From a virus, in the IMG/VR virus record IMGVR_UViG_3300037486_000465, positions 1 through 61,643 of that record: a stretch of DNA of 61,643 nucleotides. One strand, given 5' to 3'. Each line of letters starts with the position of its first letter. Position 1 is the stretch's first letter. The notes below the pieces were generated by a model. That model was not told the origin of the DNA and searched no databases. It saw only the letters and a list, made by a program, of their open reading frames with translations. Positions 35,299-43,195 of the stretch are shown here, piece after piece. A program made the position numbers and the translations under genes.

Positions 35299-36072
35299 AT
35301 GAAATATAGCGAGTTTTTACAATTAGATCAATTATTAGAATCTAAAGGAACAACTTTAGTAAAGGAACTAAAGGAGCTAAATGAAGCTACTCCTCAATTA
35401 CCAACCGCACCACAAAAACTTGATACTGAAAGAGGAGGAATTTTTACAAATTGGGGCAGATTGAAAACAAAATTGAATAACATAGCTAAAAATACACAAA
35501 AGCAATTACTTGTAAAAGTTTTAAATAAATATTTGCCAAATATTCTTCAAACAGAAAAACAAATGGTAGAAAAAATGCAAAAACCTAATAATACTGTACA
35601 ATTACAAAAAGTAGCTAACGATAATTATGCTGCGATTAAAAGTAATCAAAATAAACAAATAAACACTATCATTACAGTAATGGATCAATTTATTGATAAT
35701 ATAACACAAGAAATGTATAAAAAAATAAATGCGAGTAATGTAACTAATGAAAATAAACTTAAGTTAAAAAATTATTGGCTATTATTAACTACACAAATTT
35801 CTATGAATGCATTATCTTATATAATTAACGAACGCGGAAAAATAATAGATTCTATTTTTGGAAATGATAAAAAGGCAAGCGAACCGGTAAAAAAGGCAGC
35901 CAATCAAGATCTTATTCAAGCAAGAGATAAACAGGGGAAATTTGTAAGTGCAAAAAAACAGGAATTTACAACTAGCCAAAAAAATCCAAGTGAGCCTAAA
36001 CCTACAGTACCTGCTCCTGCGCCAGCTACTACTCCAGCACCCGCTATTACTCCAGCACCGGCTACAAAATAA
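35299..36072 (+). CDS. Pro/Ala-tailed protein with targeting-like N-terminus
   Basis: 257 aa from ATG 35299; an upstream in-frame ATG at 35200 would run through the divergent gene start and promoter, so it is rejected. Begins MKYSEFLQLDQLLES, with an LLE site. The body is helical and basic with no recognised domain. The tail is low-complexity PAPAPATTPAP. Ends 12 nt before the next gene. Candidate head-internal protein. Confidence 0.6.
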   Translation: MKYSEFLQLDQLLESKGTTLVKELKELNEATPQLPTAPQKLDTERGGIFTNWGRLKTKLNNIAKNTQKQLLVKVLNKYLPNILQTEKQMVEKMQKPNNTVQLQKVANDNYAAIKSNQNKQINTIITVMDQFIDNITQEMYKKINASNVTNENKLKLKNYWLLLTTQISMNALSYIINERGKIIDSIFGNDKKASEPVKKAANQDLIQARDKQGKFVSAKKQEFTTSQKNPSEPKPTVPAPAPATTPAPAITPAPATK

Positions 36073-36084
36073 TATAATTATAAT

Positions 36085-37044
36085 ATGTCAGAAAAAAAAT
36101 TAGTTTGTGAATCATTAGAAGAGTTTAATTTTCTTGTAGAGGCCAAAGAAGGAGAACATGGAATTGGTAGTGGCGTATGGAAAGCCGTTAAAACTGCTCC
36201 AGGTCGTATATTGAGAAAATCAAGAGCAAGAAACATTATACAAAAATATCAAAAGAAATTAACTCAAAGGATTAATGCCATTGTTCCTAAATATGAACCA
36301 AATATTGCAAAATTAGTTGAAAAAATCAAAAATAGAATAGCTCAAATTAATCCTACAGCATCAGAAGAAATTCAGAAAAATCAAAAAGAAGATATTCTTG
36401 ATGACATGAAAGATAATATGAAAAGCTTGCTAGATTCAATGAAAACTGCGATGGAAGAACAATTAAAAATTTACGCAGAAAGTTTGCATGATAGGTTAAC
36501 TAGAACAGGAACGATAACAGGTGTGGACTTCTTCCCCGAAGAAAAAACCGCTCTTTTATCAGAATGGAAAGTTGTAGAAGAAAATATAAATAAATTAATT
36601 CAAGAAAAACTTATTAATTTATTAGACAACGTTAATATTAAAGACTTTCAAGAAATGAAAGCTGAATTAGAAGAGTATATAAATAATGCAAAGGGTTGGT
36701 TTTCGCCTACATTATTAACAACAGGAACAGTAGATGATTTAGATCCTAAATCAGATGAATACAAATTATGGGATTATATTTTTAATAAAGCAGGATATAC
36801 TTTTAATCAGCCTTATTTAATAAATGATACTAGTAGATTTCCTATAAGAACTTTTTCTCGACATATTGAATTTAAAATAGATGCCAATAAAGCAAAAGTA
36901 GGATATTTATTCGTACAAAAAGATAGAAAACGAGGTTGGATACCAGTTTTAGATCACCCTGATATAATTCATTTAATTAAGCCCAAAGAAACTTTTGCAG
37001 AAGGTTTAGAGGTAGTAAAAGCTATAGATAGTGCATTAAAATAA
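36085..37044 (+). CDS. Unknown helical protein with targeting-like N-terminus
   Basis: 319 aa. Begins MSEKKLVCESLEEFNFLVEA, with SLEE and FLVE as possible protease sites. The middle (about 60-200) is long charged helix. The end has a compact strand-rich part (RKRGWIPVLDHPDIIHL). No domain recognised. Confidence 0.6.
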   Translation: MSEKKLVCESLEEFNFLVEAKEGEHGIGSGVWKAVKTAPGRILRKSRARNIIQKYQKKLTQRINAIVPKYEPNIAKLVEKIKNRIAQINPTASEEIQKNQKEDILDDMKDNMKSLLDSMKTAMEEQLKIYAESLHDRLTRTGTITGVDFFPEEKTALLSEWKVVEENINKLIQEKLINLLDNVNIKDFQEMKAELEEYINNAKGWFSPTLLTTGTVDDLDPKSDEYKLWDYIFNKAGYTFNQPYLINDTSRFPIRTFSRHIEFKIDANKAKVGYLFVQKDRKRGWIPVLDHPDIIHLIKPKETFAEGLEVVKAIDSALK

Positions 37045-37053
37045 TATTTAATT

Positions 37054-37920
37054 ATGTTAGGAAGAGAAGCATACGAAGAATTTAAAAAATTAGAAAAACA
37101 GGTAAATGAAGTAAGAGCAATCTATAATCATTTAAAATCTGATATAGCTTCTATGTCTGATGGCCAAATTAAATCCCAAGTAACAAAAATATTAAACAGA
37201 ATAACAAAAATAGATTTTGATTTAATAAATGATTATTTAGAAGCTTTAAAATCTTATCTTATATATGATGACTTGAAACTAAAGGCCGAGGAAATTCTAA
37301 AAGATATAGATGAAATTAAAGAATACGTTTATTCACTTAAAAAAGAAGAAATTAAACCAGAGCCAAAGCCTGAGCCCAAACCCGAAGAAGATACAACTGT
37401 TCCGCATGCTAATAAATTAGATATAATTAGAGATAAATATACATTTCTTCAAAAAGAAATAGATGCATCAGATACTGATGCAGTCATTAAAGATGCTAAA
37501 AGGCTTGATACATTATTATCAAATTTAAATTTTGAAGATCTTCCTGAAGGAGATTATGAAGAAATGTTTAAAATTAAAAATGAAGTTTCGAGAATTATAA
37601 AAAATCTCGTAGGTGTTGAAAAATCAGAAAAATATGGTCCTTATATTATGGCACCTTTAATTGAATTAATTGCCAATATTTATACTTTAGGAAATAAAGC
37701 CAAAGCAGAACAAAAGGCTGCTACACTTTTGAACTTCATAGAAGATCCAGAAAGAATAGAAATGTTTGAGCCCGCAATTAAAAGAATTATTGCAAAAAAA
37801 ATGACACCTAAAGAATTTAGAACTTTTTATGAATCTACAAAGGCAATGATACGCGGAGAAAAGAAATTTGAATCTTTTGGAAAATATAAGGAACGAAATG
37901 AATTATTTTATCTCATATAA
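37054..37920 (+). CDS. Unknown helical protein with EPKPEP linker
   Basis: 288 aa. Two helical blocks are joined by KPEPKPEPKPEED at about residues 104-116. The N-terminus (MLGREAYEEFKKLEK) is only weakly like that of its neighbours. The C-terminus has KKFESFGKYKERN, which resembles the N-terminal tags of neighbours. Overlaps the next gene by 23 nt. Confidence 0.55.
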   Translation: MLGREAYEEFKKLEKQVNEVRAIYNHLKSDIASMSDGQIKSQVTKILNRITKIDFDLINDYLEALKSYLIYDDLKLKAEEILKDIDEIKEYVYSLKKEEIKPEPKPEPKPEEDTTVPHANKLDIIRDKYTFLQKEIDASDTDAVIKDAKRLDTLLSNLNFEDLPEGDYEEMFKIKNEVSRIIKNLVGVEKSEKYGPYIMAPLIELIANIYTLGNKAKAEQKAATLLNFIEDPERIEMFEPAIKRIIAKKMTPKEFRTFYESTKAMIRGEKKFESFGKYKERNELFYLI

Positions 37921-38653
37921 TCAATATAAAAAACAAATAGTTTTAAACGAAACGTATGAAAGTTATCAAGAATTAAAGATTTTGGCAGAAGAAATTTCTG
38001 CAAAAATTAATATTTTCAATAGTTCTATAAATAAATTGTATCCATTATCAAAATTAGTACAAAATTCGCGTTATACAGTAATTAAAGATTTTATAACTAA
38101 TCAAGTCTGTATAATTATTACTGATCAACTTGATACTCCAGCCGCTTATGTATCAAATGATAGATACGATCTAGCTTTCGGAAACAATTTTAGGAGTAAA
38201 CATGAAAATATTTGTAAAACTGGAGTTATTTTAATACGTCCAACTTCTAAAAATTCTTCAGCTTTAATTCATGAATTAGAGCATGCGTGGGATGATTATC
38301 GTTCAAAGGGAAAACTTTTAAATACAAAATTAGGACAAAAATACAAAGAAAAAGCAGAAAAATATATATCTCAACAAACTGGAAAATCTGCAGCGTATGA
38401 TCCAGCTTTAACAACATTATATTATCGTACGCCCCACGAAATAAGTGCATATTTTGTTGAAGTATTAGAAGAAATCAATTTCTTTAGAGATGAATCAGAA
38501 ATGTATTTAAGAGATTTTAAAGATTTATACGAAGAATTCGTAGAAAAATTTCAAGGATACGAATATTTAACGCCTAAAGATAAAAAAATACTTGCTAGAA
38601 AATTTTCTCAGTATTATTATAAATTAAAGGAAAGAAATATTTACGAAGAATAA
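37898..38653 (+). CDS. Putative zinc metalloprotease (HExxH)
   Basis: 251 aa from ATG 37898, preceded by an AAGGA element; the frame extends 10 codons upstream to 37868. SALIHELEHAWDD (H125, E126, H129) is a zincin HExxH motif at the end of a hydrophobic stretch. TPHEISAYF (H180, E181) may give the third ligand. The C-terminus is charged and helical. Substrate unknown. Its place beside a SET-domain gene suggests a host-directed protein, but a capsid or cell-wall role is possible. Confidence 0.7.
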   Translation: MNYFISYNQYKKQIVLNETYESYQELKILAEEISAKINIFNSSINKLYPLSKLVQNSRYTVIKDFITNQVCIIITDQLDTPAAYVSNDRYDLAFGNNFRSKHENICKTGVILIRPTSKNSSALIHELEHAWDDYRSKGKLLNTKLGQKYKEKAEKYISQQTGKSAAYDPALTTLYYRTPHEISAYFVEVLEEINFFRDESEMYLRDFKDLYEEFVEKFQGYEYLTPKDKKILARKFSQYYYKLKERNIYEE

Positions 38654-38671
38654 ATATAATAAAAATATTAT

Positions 38672-39373
38672 ATGAAACACAAAATTAAACCATTTGAAGA
38701 ATTCAAAAAGATAAATGAAGAATTTTATAATCCTTTTGAAGTAGATAATCCAATAGAAACAAAGCCTTCTCATATTGCAGATAAGGGTGGAGTATTGAAA
38801 ATGCGTAAAGAAATATTTAATGTTAATCGCGTTGAATACTCTAAAAAGAAAAATGGAAGTTATTGTGTTCTTGCAAAAACTCAATTTGCTAAAGGTGAAA
38901 TAGTTGAAATAGCGCCAGTTATATTTGTAGGGTTTGAGGCTAAAGCTGTTCCAAGATTAAAAGATTATATTTTTGAAATAGATAAAAACAAACAAACTTA
39001 TGGAGTTGTTTTAGGATATGGATCTTTATATGGGCATTCACCAACACCTAATATAACATTTGCTTATAATAAATCTAATCGTCAAATGTATTTTATGGCG
39101 GCTCAAACTATAAACGCTGGCGCAGAATTGACAATTGATTACGGAAAAGATTATTGGGCAGAACGTTCCGGATTCGGAACCATGGCACCCCAAGAACAAC
39201 CCGCAGTTCAGAGTGGAGAGTCAGTAGTTAAAGGAGAAACTAGCGAAAGCGCAGTACAGCCTAATTCTGAGGATATAACTAATGCAAGCGCAGCCAAACA
39301 ATTTGGTATGCATAATGATAAAGCAAACCCGGCAGTATCTGGAATTGCTATAAAAACTATTGGACAACAATAG
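38672..39373 (+). CDS. SET-domain protein with targeting-like N-terminus
   Basis: 233 aa. Begins MKHKIKPFEEFKKINEEF, a T4 CTS-like tag with an INE site. Residues 47-163 form a small SET domain: CVLAKTQFAKGEIVE (65-79), the knot segment GSLYGHSPTPN (117-127; N-H-S-x-x-P-N-like with G for N) and AELTIDYGKDYW (151-162, catalytic-type Tyr 157). SET enzymes methylate protein lysines from SAM. The C-terminal 65 residues are Ser/Glu/Ala-rich and probably unfolded. Target unknown. Confidence 0.82.
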   Translation: MKHKIKPFEEFKKINEEFYNPFEVDNPIETKPSHIADKGGVLKMRKEIFNVNRVEYSKKKNGSYCVLAKTQFAKGEIVEIAPVIFVGFEAKAVPRLKDYIFEIDKNKQTYGVVLGYGSLYGHSPTPNITFAYNKSNRQMYFMAAQTINAGAELTIDYGKDYWAERSGFGTMAPQEQPAVQSGESVVKGETSESAVQPNSEDITNASAAKQFGMHNDKANPAVSGIAIKTIGQQ

Positions 39374-39374
39374 T

Positions 39375-39902
39375 ATGAAAGCCAAAAAAGTATTTGAAAA
39401 ATTTGTAGCAGATTCTGATCCTATTAAAGATATGGGTATAGGCATATTTTATAAACAATGGAGAATTGATCATAATCATAAACCAATTATTACTTATATT
39501 TTTTATTTAATAGACCCAATGAATAATAAAAAAAGATACATATTTTTTATCTATTACGCACATGAAGTAGCATTGGCAAATGAAAGAGATTCTATATATT
39601 TTAGGGGCGAACGATTAATAGGAGGATGGGAGTATGGAAGCGGAACAGGATTTGCATTAAGCAATATGCAAAATAAACCCGACAGATTTTTTGATTCTGC
39701 AGAAGATACAAGTTGGTTACATAGTAAAGTATTCGAAAAGGATGTTATTGATAATCTTAAAGATGAAAAAAGCGCAGAAAAAATGATAAATGATATTTCA
39801 AATGAATGGTTTGAAGAACCCATTTTTTTAGAAATGATGAAAAAATGGTTTAAAACTGGCGTAATGAGAATTGATCATATAGAAATGAAGATTCATAAAT
39901 GA
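39375..39902 (+). CDS. Phage protein with SDPIKDMGIG N-terminal module
   Basis: 175 aa from ATG 39375; a frame start at 39360 lies inside the SET gene. Begins MKAKKVFEKFVADSDPIKDMGIGI. The same SDPI-x-DMGIGI block opens the next gene. The rest is an alpha/beta protein rich in Tyr, Trp and Phe with no known domain. Overlaps the next gene by 4 nt. Confidence 0.65.
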   Translation: MKAKKVFEKFVADSDPIKDMGIGIFYKQWRIDHNHKPIITYIFYLIDPMNNKKRYIFFIYYAHEVALANERDSIYFRGERLIGGWEYGSGTGFALSNMQNKPDRFFDSAEDTSWLHSKVFEKDVIDNLKDEKSAEKMINDISNEWFEEPIFLEMMKKWFKTGVMRIDHIEMKIHK

Positions 39903-40270
39903 AGTTAGTTAGAGAACATATTAATGAAAAGTTTATTGAGGATTCAGATCCTATAAGAGATATGGGCATTGGAATATACGGAAAACCTAAAAATTTTAAA
40001 TCTACAGATGAAATAGTAGATTTTTTAATAGAATGTTTGCCAGCTATTCTTAAAACTAATAAAATTCCCAAAAATATAATTTATTTACCAGAACAAGGAA
40101 GCGCATTTAATTGGCAATATTATGAATATTTAGATAAGTATATTAAAAAATATTTAACAATTAACAATAAAGAAACTCGGTTAGAAGCATTTTTAATAAA
40201 TTTTTGGCACAGATTACTAAAGATGGGATATGGAGTATCAAACGAAGAAATGAAAAATTATAATCAATAA
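39899..40270 (+). CDS. Phage protein with SDPIRDMGIG N-terminal module
   Basis: 123 aa. Begins MKLVREHINEKFIEDSDPIR, then DMGIGIYGKP. The first 30 residues resemble the upstream gene, after which the two proteins differ completely, so the N-terminus behaves as a portable module. The HINE site fits the prohead protease rule. Rest unknown. Confidence 0.65.
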   Translation: MKLVREHINEKFIEDSDPIRDMGIGIYGKPKNFKSTDEIVDFLIECLPAILKTNKIPKNIIYLPEQGSAFNWQYYEYLDKYIKKYLTINNKETRLEAFLINFWHRLLKMGYGVSNEEMKNYNQ

Positions 40271-40278
40271 ATTAAATT

Positions 40279-40635
40279 ATGGAATTAGATAAAATTAAAA
40301 GCATTTCTTTTTCTTTAATGAAAAGAGAAACTGAAATAGATATGGAACAAGCTAAAGCAGAATATACTAAAAAGGCATCTGCAAAATTCATAGTCCCTGA
40401 AGGATATTTTCAAAATGAAGGAATGGTTGAAACAATGGTAATTGCCATGTATGATAATCTTAAAGACAATGTAGTAAATAAAGAAGATGTAGATTCATTG
40501 GGTTTATGGATAGGTTATGAAGATATAGTTACAGATAATGCTATATCATTAACCACACTAGATGCTATTGGTGAATATTCCGCAGAAAAAATAACGCCAG
40601 TTTTTGAATTCTTCAAAATGACTTTGCCAGAATAA
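40279..40635 (+). CDS. Phage protein of unknown function
   Basis: 118 aa, acidic and helical, without the N-terminal module of its neighbours. Starts 8 nt after the previous stop. No recognised motif. Confidence 0.6.
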   Translation: MELDKIKSISFSLMKRETEIDMEQAKAEYTKKASAKFIVPEGYFQNEGMVETMVIAMYDNLKDNVVNKEDVDSLGLWIGYEDIVTDNAISLTTLDAIGEYSAEKITPVFEFFKMTLPE

Positions 40636-40668
40636 ATGGTTATACGGGCCCTAAAAGTAACCATAACC

Positions 40669-40752
40669 GGATGGTTTTGTAGTTTAAACACAAAACTATA
40701 AGAGAGTTTCTTATGTTGTAGGGCGGGATCCTACCAAGACCATCTTTTTTTC
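40669..40752 (+). ncRNA. Structured RNA, tRNA-like, ending in a T-run
   Basis: GATGGTTTTG at 40670-40679 pairs with CAAGACCATC at 40735-40744, directly before a run of seven T. Inside are three hairpins: TTTTGT/ACAAAA (40675/40690), ATAAG/CTTAT with a 7-nt loop (40698/40710) and GTAGG/CCTAC with a 7-nt loop (40718/40730). The layout is cloverleaf-like. It lacks U33 and the TTCRA T-loop (loop reads GCGGGAT), so it is not a normal tRNA. Part of the closing stem overlaps the first inner hairpin, so alternative folds compete. May be a small RNA or the leader of the gene at 40840. Confidence 0.45.
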
Positions 40753-40807
40753 TAAAAAAATCATTAATATATACAACAATAATTTTAAAAACTAAACTAA
40801 AATAATG

Positions 40808-40815
40808 TATATAAA
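40808..40815 (+). promoter_or_regulatory. TATATAAA box before lysine aminomutase gene
   Basis: TATATAAA 32 nt before the ATG, downstream of the T-run at 40745. It would start a short transcript that skips the structured RNA. The spacing is longer than for the other boxes. Confidence 0.35.
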
Positions 40816-40839
40816 CAAGTAAAATTTTTTACTTAAACA

Positions 40840-42009
40840 ATGGAAGAACTAGATTCGTCTAAAGACAGGCAGAATCAATCAGAGCAATTTGATTCTGCCG
40901 TAAACTCACACCTCGTAAGCTCATCGAAAACATTAGAATTTCGAAATAAATTTTATCCTCAAGTAACTTTATCACAATGGAACGACTGGAAATGGCAAAT
41001 ACGTAACAGTATAACTACGTATGAAGAATTGTCTCGCATTTTTGGATTATCTAATTATGAATTATCTGAAGATATAAATTTACCTCTAAGAATTACTCCT
41101 TATTATGCAAGTACAATAACTTCTATTCATCAAGGAATAGGAAAATGTGTAATTCCAACTAGTAATGAACTCATTGTTACTGAAAATGAATTAAATGATT
41201 CATTAAACGAAGAAGAACAAAGTCCAGTGCCTTGTATTGTTCATAGATACCCTGATCGTGTATTATTTCTAACTACAGACTTTTGTTCATCTTATTGTAG
41301 ATATTGTACAAGATCTCATATGGTAGGACATACCGAAATTACTAAAAAAATATGGGATAAAGGTATTCAATACATTAAAGATCATAAAGAAATTCGAGAT
41401 GTATTATTATCTGGCGGAGATCCATTAACTATGAGTGATGAAAATATTGAATATTTACTTAAAGAATTAAGATCAATAGAACATGTTGAATTTTTAAGAA
41501 TAGGAACTAAAATGCCTGTAGTATGTCCTCAACGAATTACGACTGAACTTGTTTCAAAATTAAACAAGTTTCACCCCTTGTTTCTAAGTATTCACTTTAG
41601 TCATCCCGATGAATTAACGCCTGAAGTTAAAGAAGCGTGTGAAAGACTTGCAAATGCAGGTATTCCATTAGGTTCTCAAACCGTATTACTTAAAAATGTT
41701 AATGATGATGTAGATACTATGAAAAAGCTTATGCACGGTTTACTTAAAATTCGTGTCAGACCTTATTATATATACCAGTGCGATCGCGTCGTGGGAACAT
41801 CACATTTTAGGACTCCTATAAGTAAAGGATTAGAAATAATAGAAGGATTGCGAGGATGGACAACTGGATATGCTGTGCCTCAGTTTATTATAGATACTCC
41901 CGGAGGAAAAATTCCGTTATTACCAAACTATTTTGTTGAGAAAGAAGGAAATTGTATAAAACTAAGAAATTATCAAAATAAAGAATTTACATACTATGAA
42001 GAACTTTAA
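40840..42009 (+). CDS. kamA: Lysine 2,3-aminomutase
   Basis: 389 aa. C149-x3-C153-x2-C156 (CSSYCRYC) binds the [4Fe-4S]-SAM. SGGDPL (191-196), HFRTPISKG (322-330) and PGGKIPL (PLP lysine K357) are KamA marks. D315 (CDRVVG) and D352 (IDTPGG) sit where clostridial KamA has the two Asp that hold the lysine side chain, so lysine rather than glutamate is the likely substrate. N-terminal WNDWKWQIRNSITTYEEL matches KamA more than EpmB. It turns L-lysine into beta-lysine; in a phage this is unusual. Confidence 0.9.
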   Translation: MEELDSSKDRQNQSEQFDSAVNSHLVSSSKTLEFRNKFYPQVTLSQWNDWKWQIRNSITTYEELSRIFGLSNYELSEDINLPLRITPYYASTITSIHQGIGKCVIPTSNELIVTENELNDSLNEEEQSPVPCIVHRYPDRVLFLTTDFCSSYCRYCTRSHMVGHTEITKKIWDKGIQYIKDHKEIRDVLLSGGDPLTMSDENIEYLLKELRSIEHVEFLRIGTKMPVVCPQRITTELVSKLNKFHPLFLSIHFSHPDELTPEVKEACERLANAGIPLGSQTVLLKNVNDDVDTMKKLMHGLLKIRVRPYYIYQCDRVVGTSHFRTPISKGLEIIEGLRGWTTGYAVPQFIIDTPGGKIPLLPNYFVEKEGNCIKLRNYQNKEFTYYEEL

Positions 42010-42101
42010 CAAAAAAATAACATATTTCATGTATAATTTCATAATTTATAATTATATTTGCTTTACATTTTAAAATGTATTATTAACAAAATTAAAACAG
42101 T

Positions 42102-42404
42102 ATGAAAAAAGTAAGTAAAGACAAAAAGGTTAAATCTAAATCTCCTATGCCCAAGAAGAGCGTAAAAAAGATTAAATCCAATTTACCAAGTTTCACTCAG
42201 CGAATGTATAATATGGCGGAAAGCTTGGAAGTAGATAAGTATTTTTATGTTAACGTTGCTAAAGAAAAATTGAGCGTTAATACTCTTCAAGATAGAATTA
42301 CTGCTGCTATTTGGAGACGTTATACTTTAAAAAATTCAAACAAAAAATTTGCAACACATCAAAGTACTACTGGTACTCTTGTACGTGTAAAGAGAATGGC
42401 ATAG
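42102..42404 (+). CDS. Basic small protein, probable nucleic-acid binder
   Basis: 100 aa. The first 28 residues are Lys/Ser/Pro-rich (KDKKVKSKSPMPKK), and the rest has SFTQRMYNMAESLEVDKYFYV. The overall strong positive charge suggests DNA or RNA binding. Not recognised. Followed by a strong terminator. Confidence 0.6.
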   Translation: MKKVSKDKKVKSKSPMPKKSVKKIKSNLPSFTQRMYNMAESLEVDKYFYVNVAKEKLSVNTLQDRITAAIWRRYTLKNSNKKFATHQSTTGTLVRVKRMA

Positions 42405-42432
42405 GTTCCATAACTATAATTATCATCCCCTT

Positions 42433-42466
42433 AAAAGCATACAAATTTAGTTTGTATGCTTTTTTG
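42433..42466 (+). terminator. Terminator after 42404
   Basis: A 13-bp perfect stem (AAAAGCATACAAA / TTTGTATGCTTTT) with a TTTAG loop and a T-run. Confidence 0.88.
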
Positions 42467-42478
42467 TTGTTAATAAAT

Positions 42479-42494
42479 AAATATATAAAATAAA
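42479..42494 (+). promoter_or_regulatory. Late-promoter-like box for gene 42503
   Basis: AAATATATAAAATAAA with TATATAAA 21 nt before the ATG, just after a terminator. Shares ATATATAAAATAAA with the box at 54264. Confidence 0.55.
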
Positions 42495-42502
42495 TATACG
42501 TT

Positions 42503-42832
42503 ATGGCAAAAAAATTAGTAGAAGAATCTTTATACGAATATTTAGGAGTACCTTCAGATAAAGAGGTTCTTAAAAAAGAAAAAAAAGTAGGAATAACTCT
42601 AGAAGATGTTGATTCTAAAGAATTTTTAATTGGTATGGAAATTGAAAAAGAACATTCTGCAGATTTGGCTATTCAAAAGACTCTTACTCTTCAGCATTTA
42701 GCAGATAATCCTAAATATTATAGCGAAGGCATGAAAAAGGGGTTTTTTGATAATCCATCTGCTATAAATTTATATAAAAAATATTTTATAGATAAAGAAA
42801 AGCCCGAAGAAACAAATGAACCTATTGTATGA
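42503..42832 (+). CDS. DUF5661-like protein with targeting-like N-terminus
   Basis: 109 aa. Begins MAKKLVEESLYEYLG (LVE and LYE sites). GMEIEKEHSAD with LQHLADNPKYYSEGM matches the phage family I know as DUF5661 (E-x-E-H-T ... A-x-D-H-L-x-E-x-P-x-Y-Y). Function unknown. Overlaps the lipoprotein gene by 4 nt. Confidence 0.65.
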   Translation: MAKKLVEESLYEYLGVPSDKEVLKKEKKVGITLEDVDSKEFLIGMEIEKEHSADLAIQKTLTLQHLADNPKYYSEGMKKGFFDNPSAINLYKKYFIDKEKPEETNEPIV

Positions 42833-43080
42833 AAAAGAAAGCAATTATTTTAATTTTAATATGCATTACATTTATATCATGTAATAAACATATTATGCCT
42901 ACACAAAAAATAGATGATTCGGCATCAACTCAAATTATAGCAGTTAAAAGTGATCCTATAATTGAAAAAAATATTGAAGCAATTGAAATTGATACAATCT
43001 GGAAAACTAGACAACATATAAATTACAATTCTCCAAAAATAGATGAAATAATGAATGTAGTTGTATTAGAACGTAAATAA
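42829..43080 (+). CDS. Small lipoprotein
   Basis: 83 aa. MKKKAIILILICITFISC is a lipoprotein signal with lipobox FISC (C18). N19-K20 follow, without an Asp retention signal. The mature 66 residues are short and polar. Phage lipoproteins in the envelope often block superinfection or support lysis; which applies is unknown. Confidence 0.75.
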   Translation: MKKKAIILILICITFISCNKHIMPTQKIDDSASTQIIAVKSDPIIEKNIEAIEIDTIWKTRQHINYNSPKIDEIMNVVVLERK

Positions 43081-43108
43081 CATCGCTTAAGATAGTATCT
43101 TTTGCCCG

Positions 43109-43136
43109 ACGCTCCTTCTGGAGCGTTTCTTTTTTG
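43109..43136 (+). terminator. Terminator after lipoprotein gene
   Basis: GC-rich 7-bp stem (ACGCTCC / GGAGCGT) with TTCT loop and T-rich tail, 28 nt after the stop. Confidence 0.85.
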
Positions 43137-43195
43137 TTAAAAATGAAAACTTTTATAGCTCTTAAAAATATAATACTAAATTACAATAATTTAAC

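Noticed and set aside
40669-40752. Ordinary tRNA gene
   Set aside because: The fold is cloverleaf-like but the anticodon loop lacks U33 and the T-loop lacks TTCRA; kept as an unassigned RNA.
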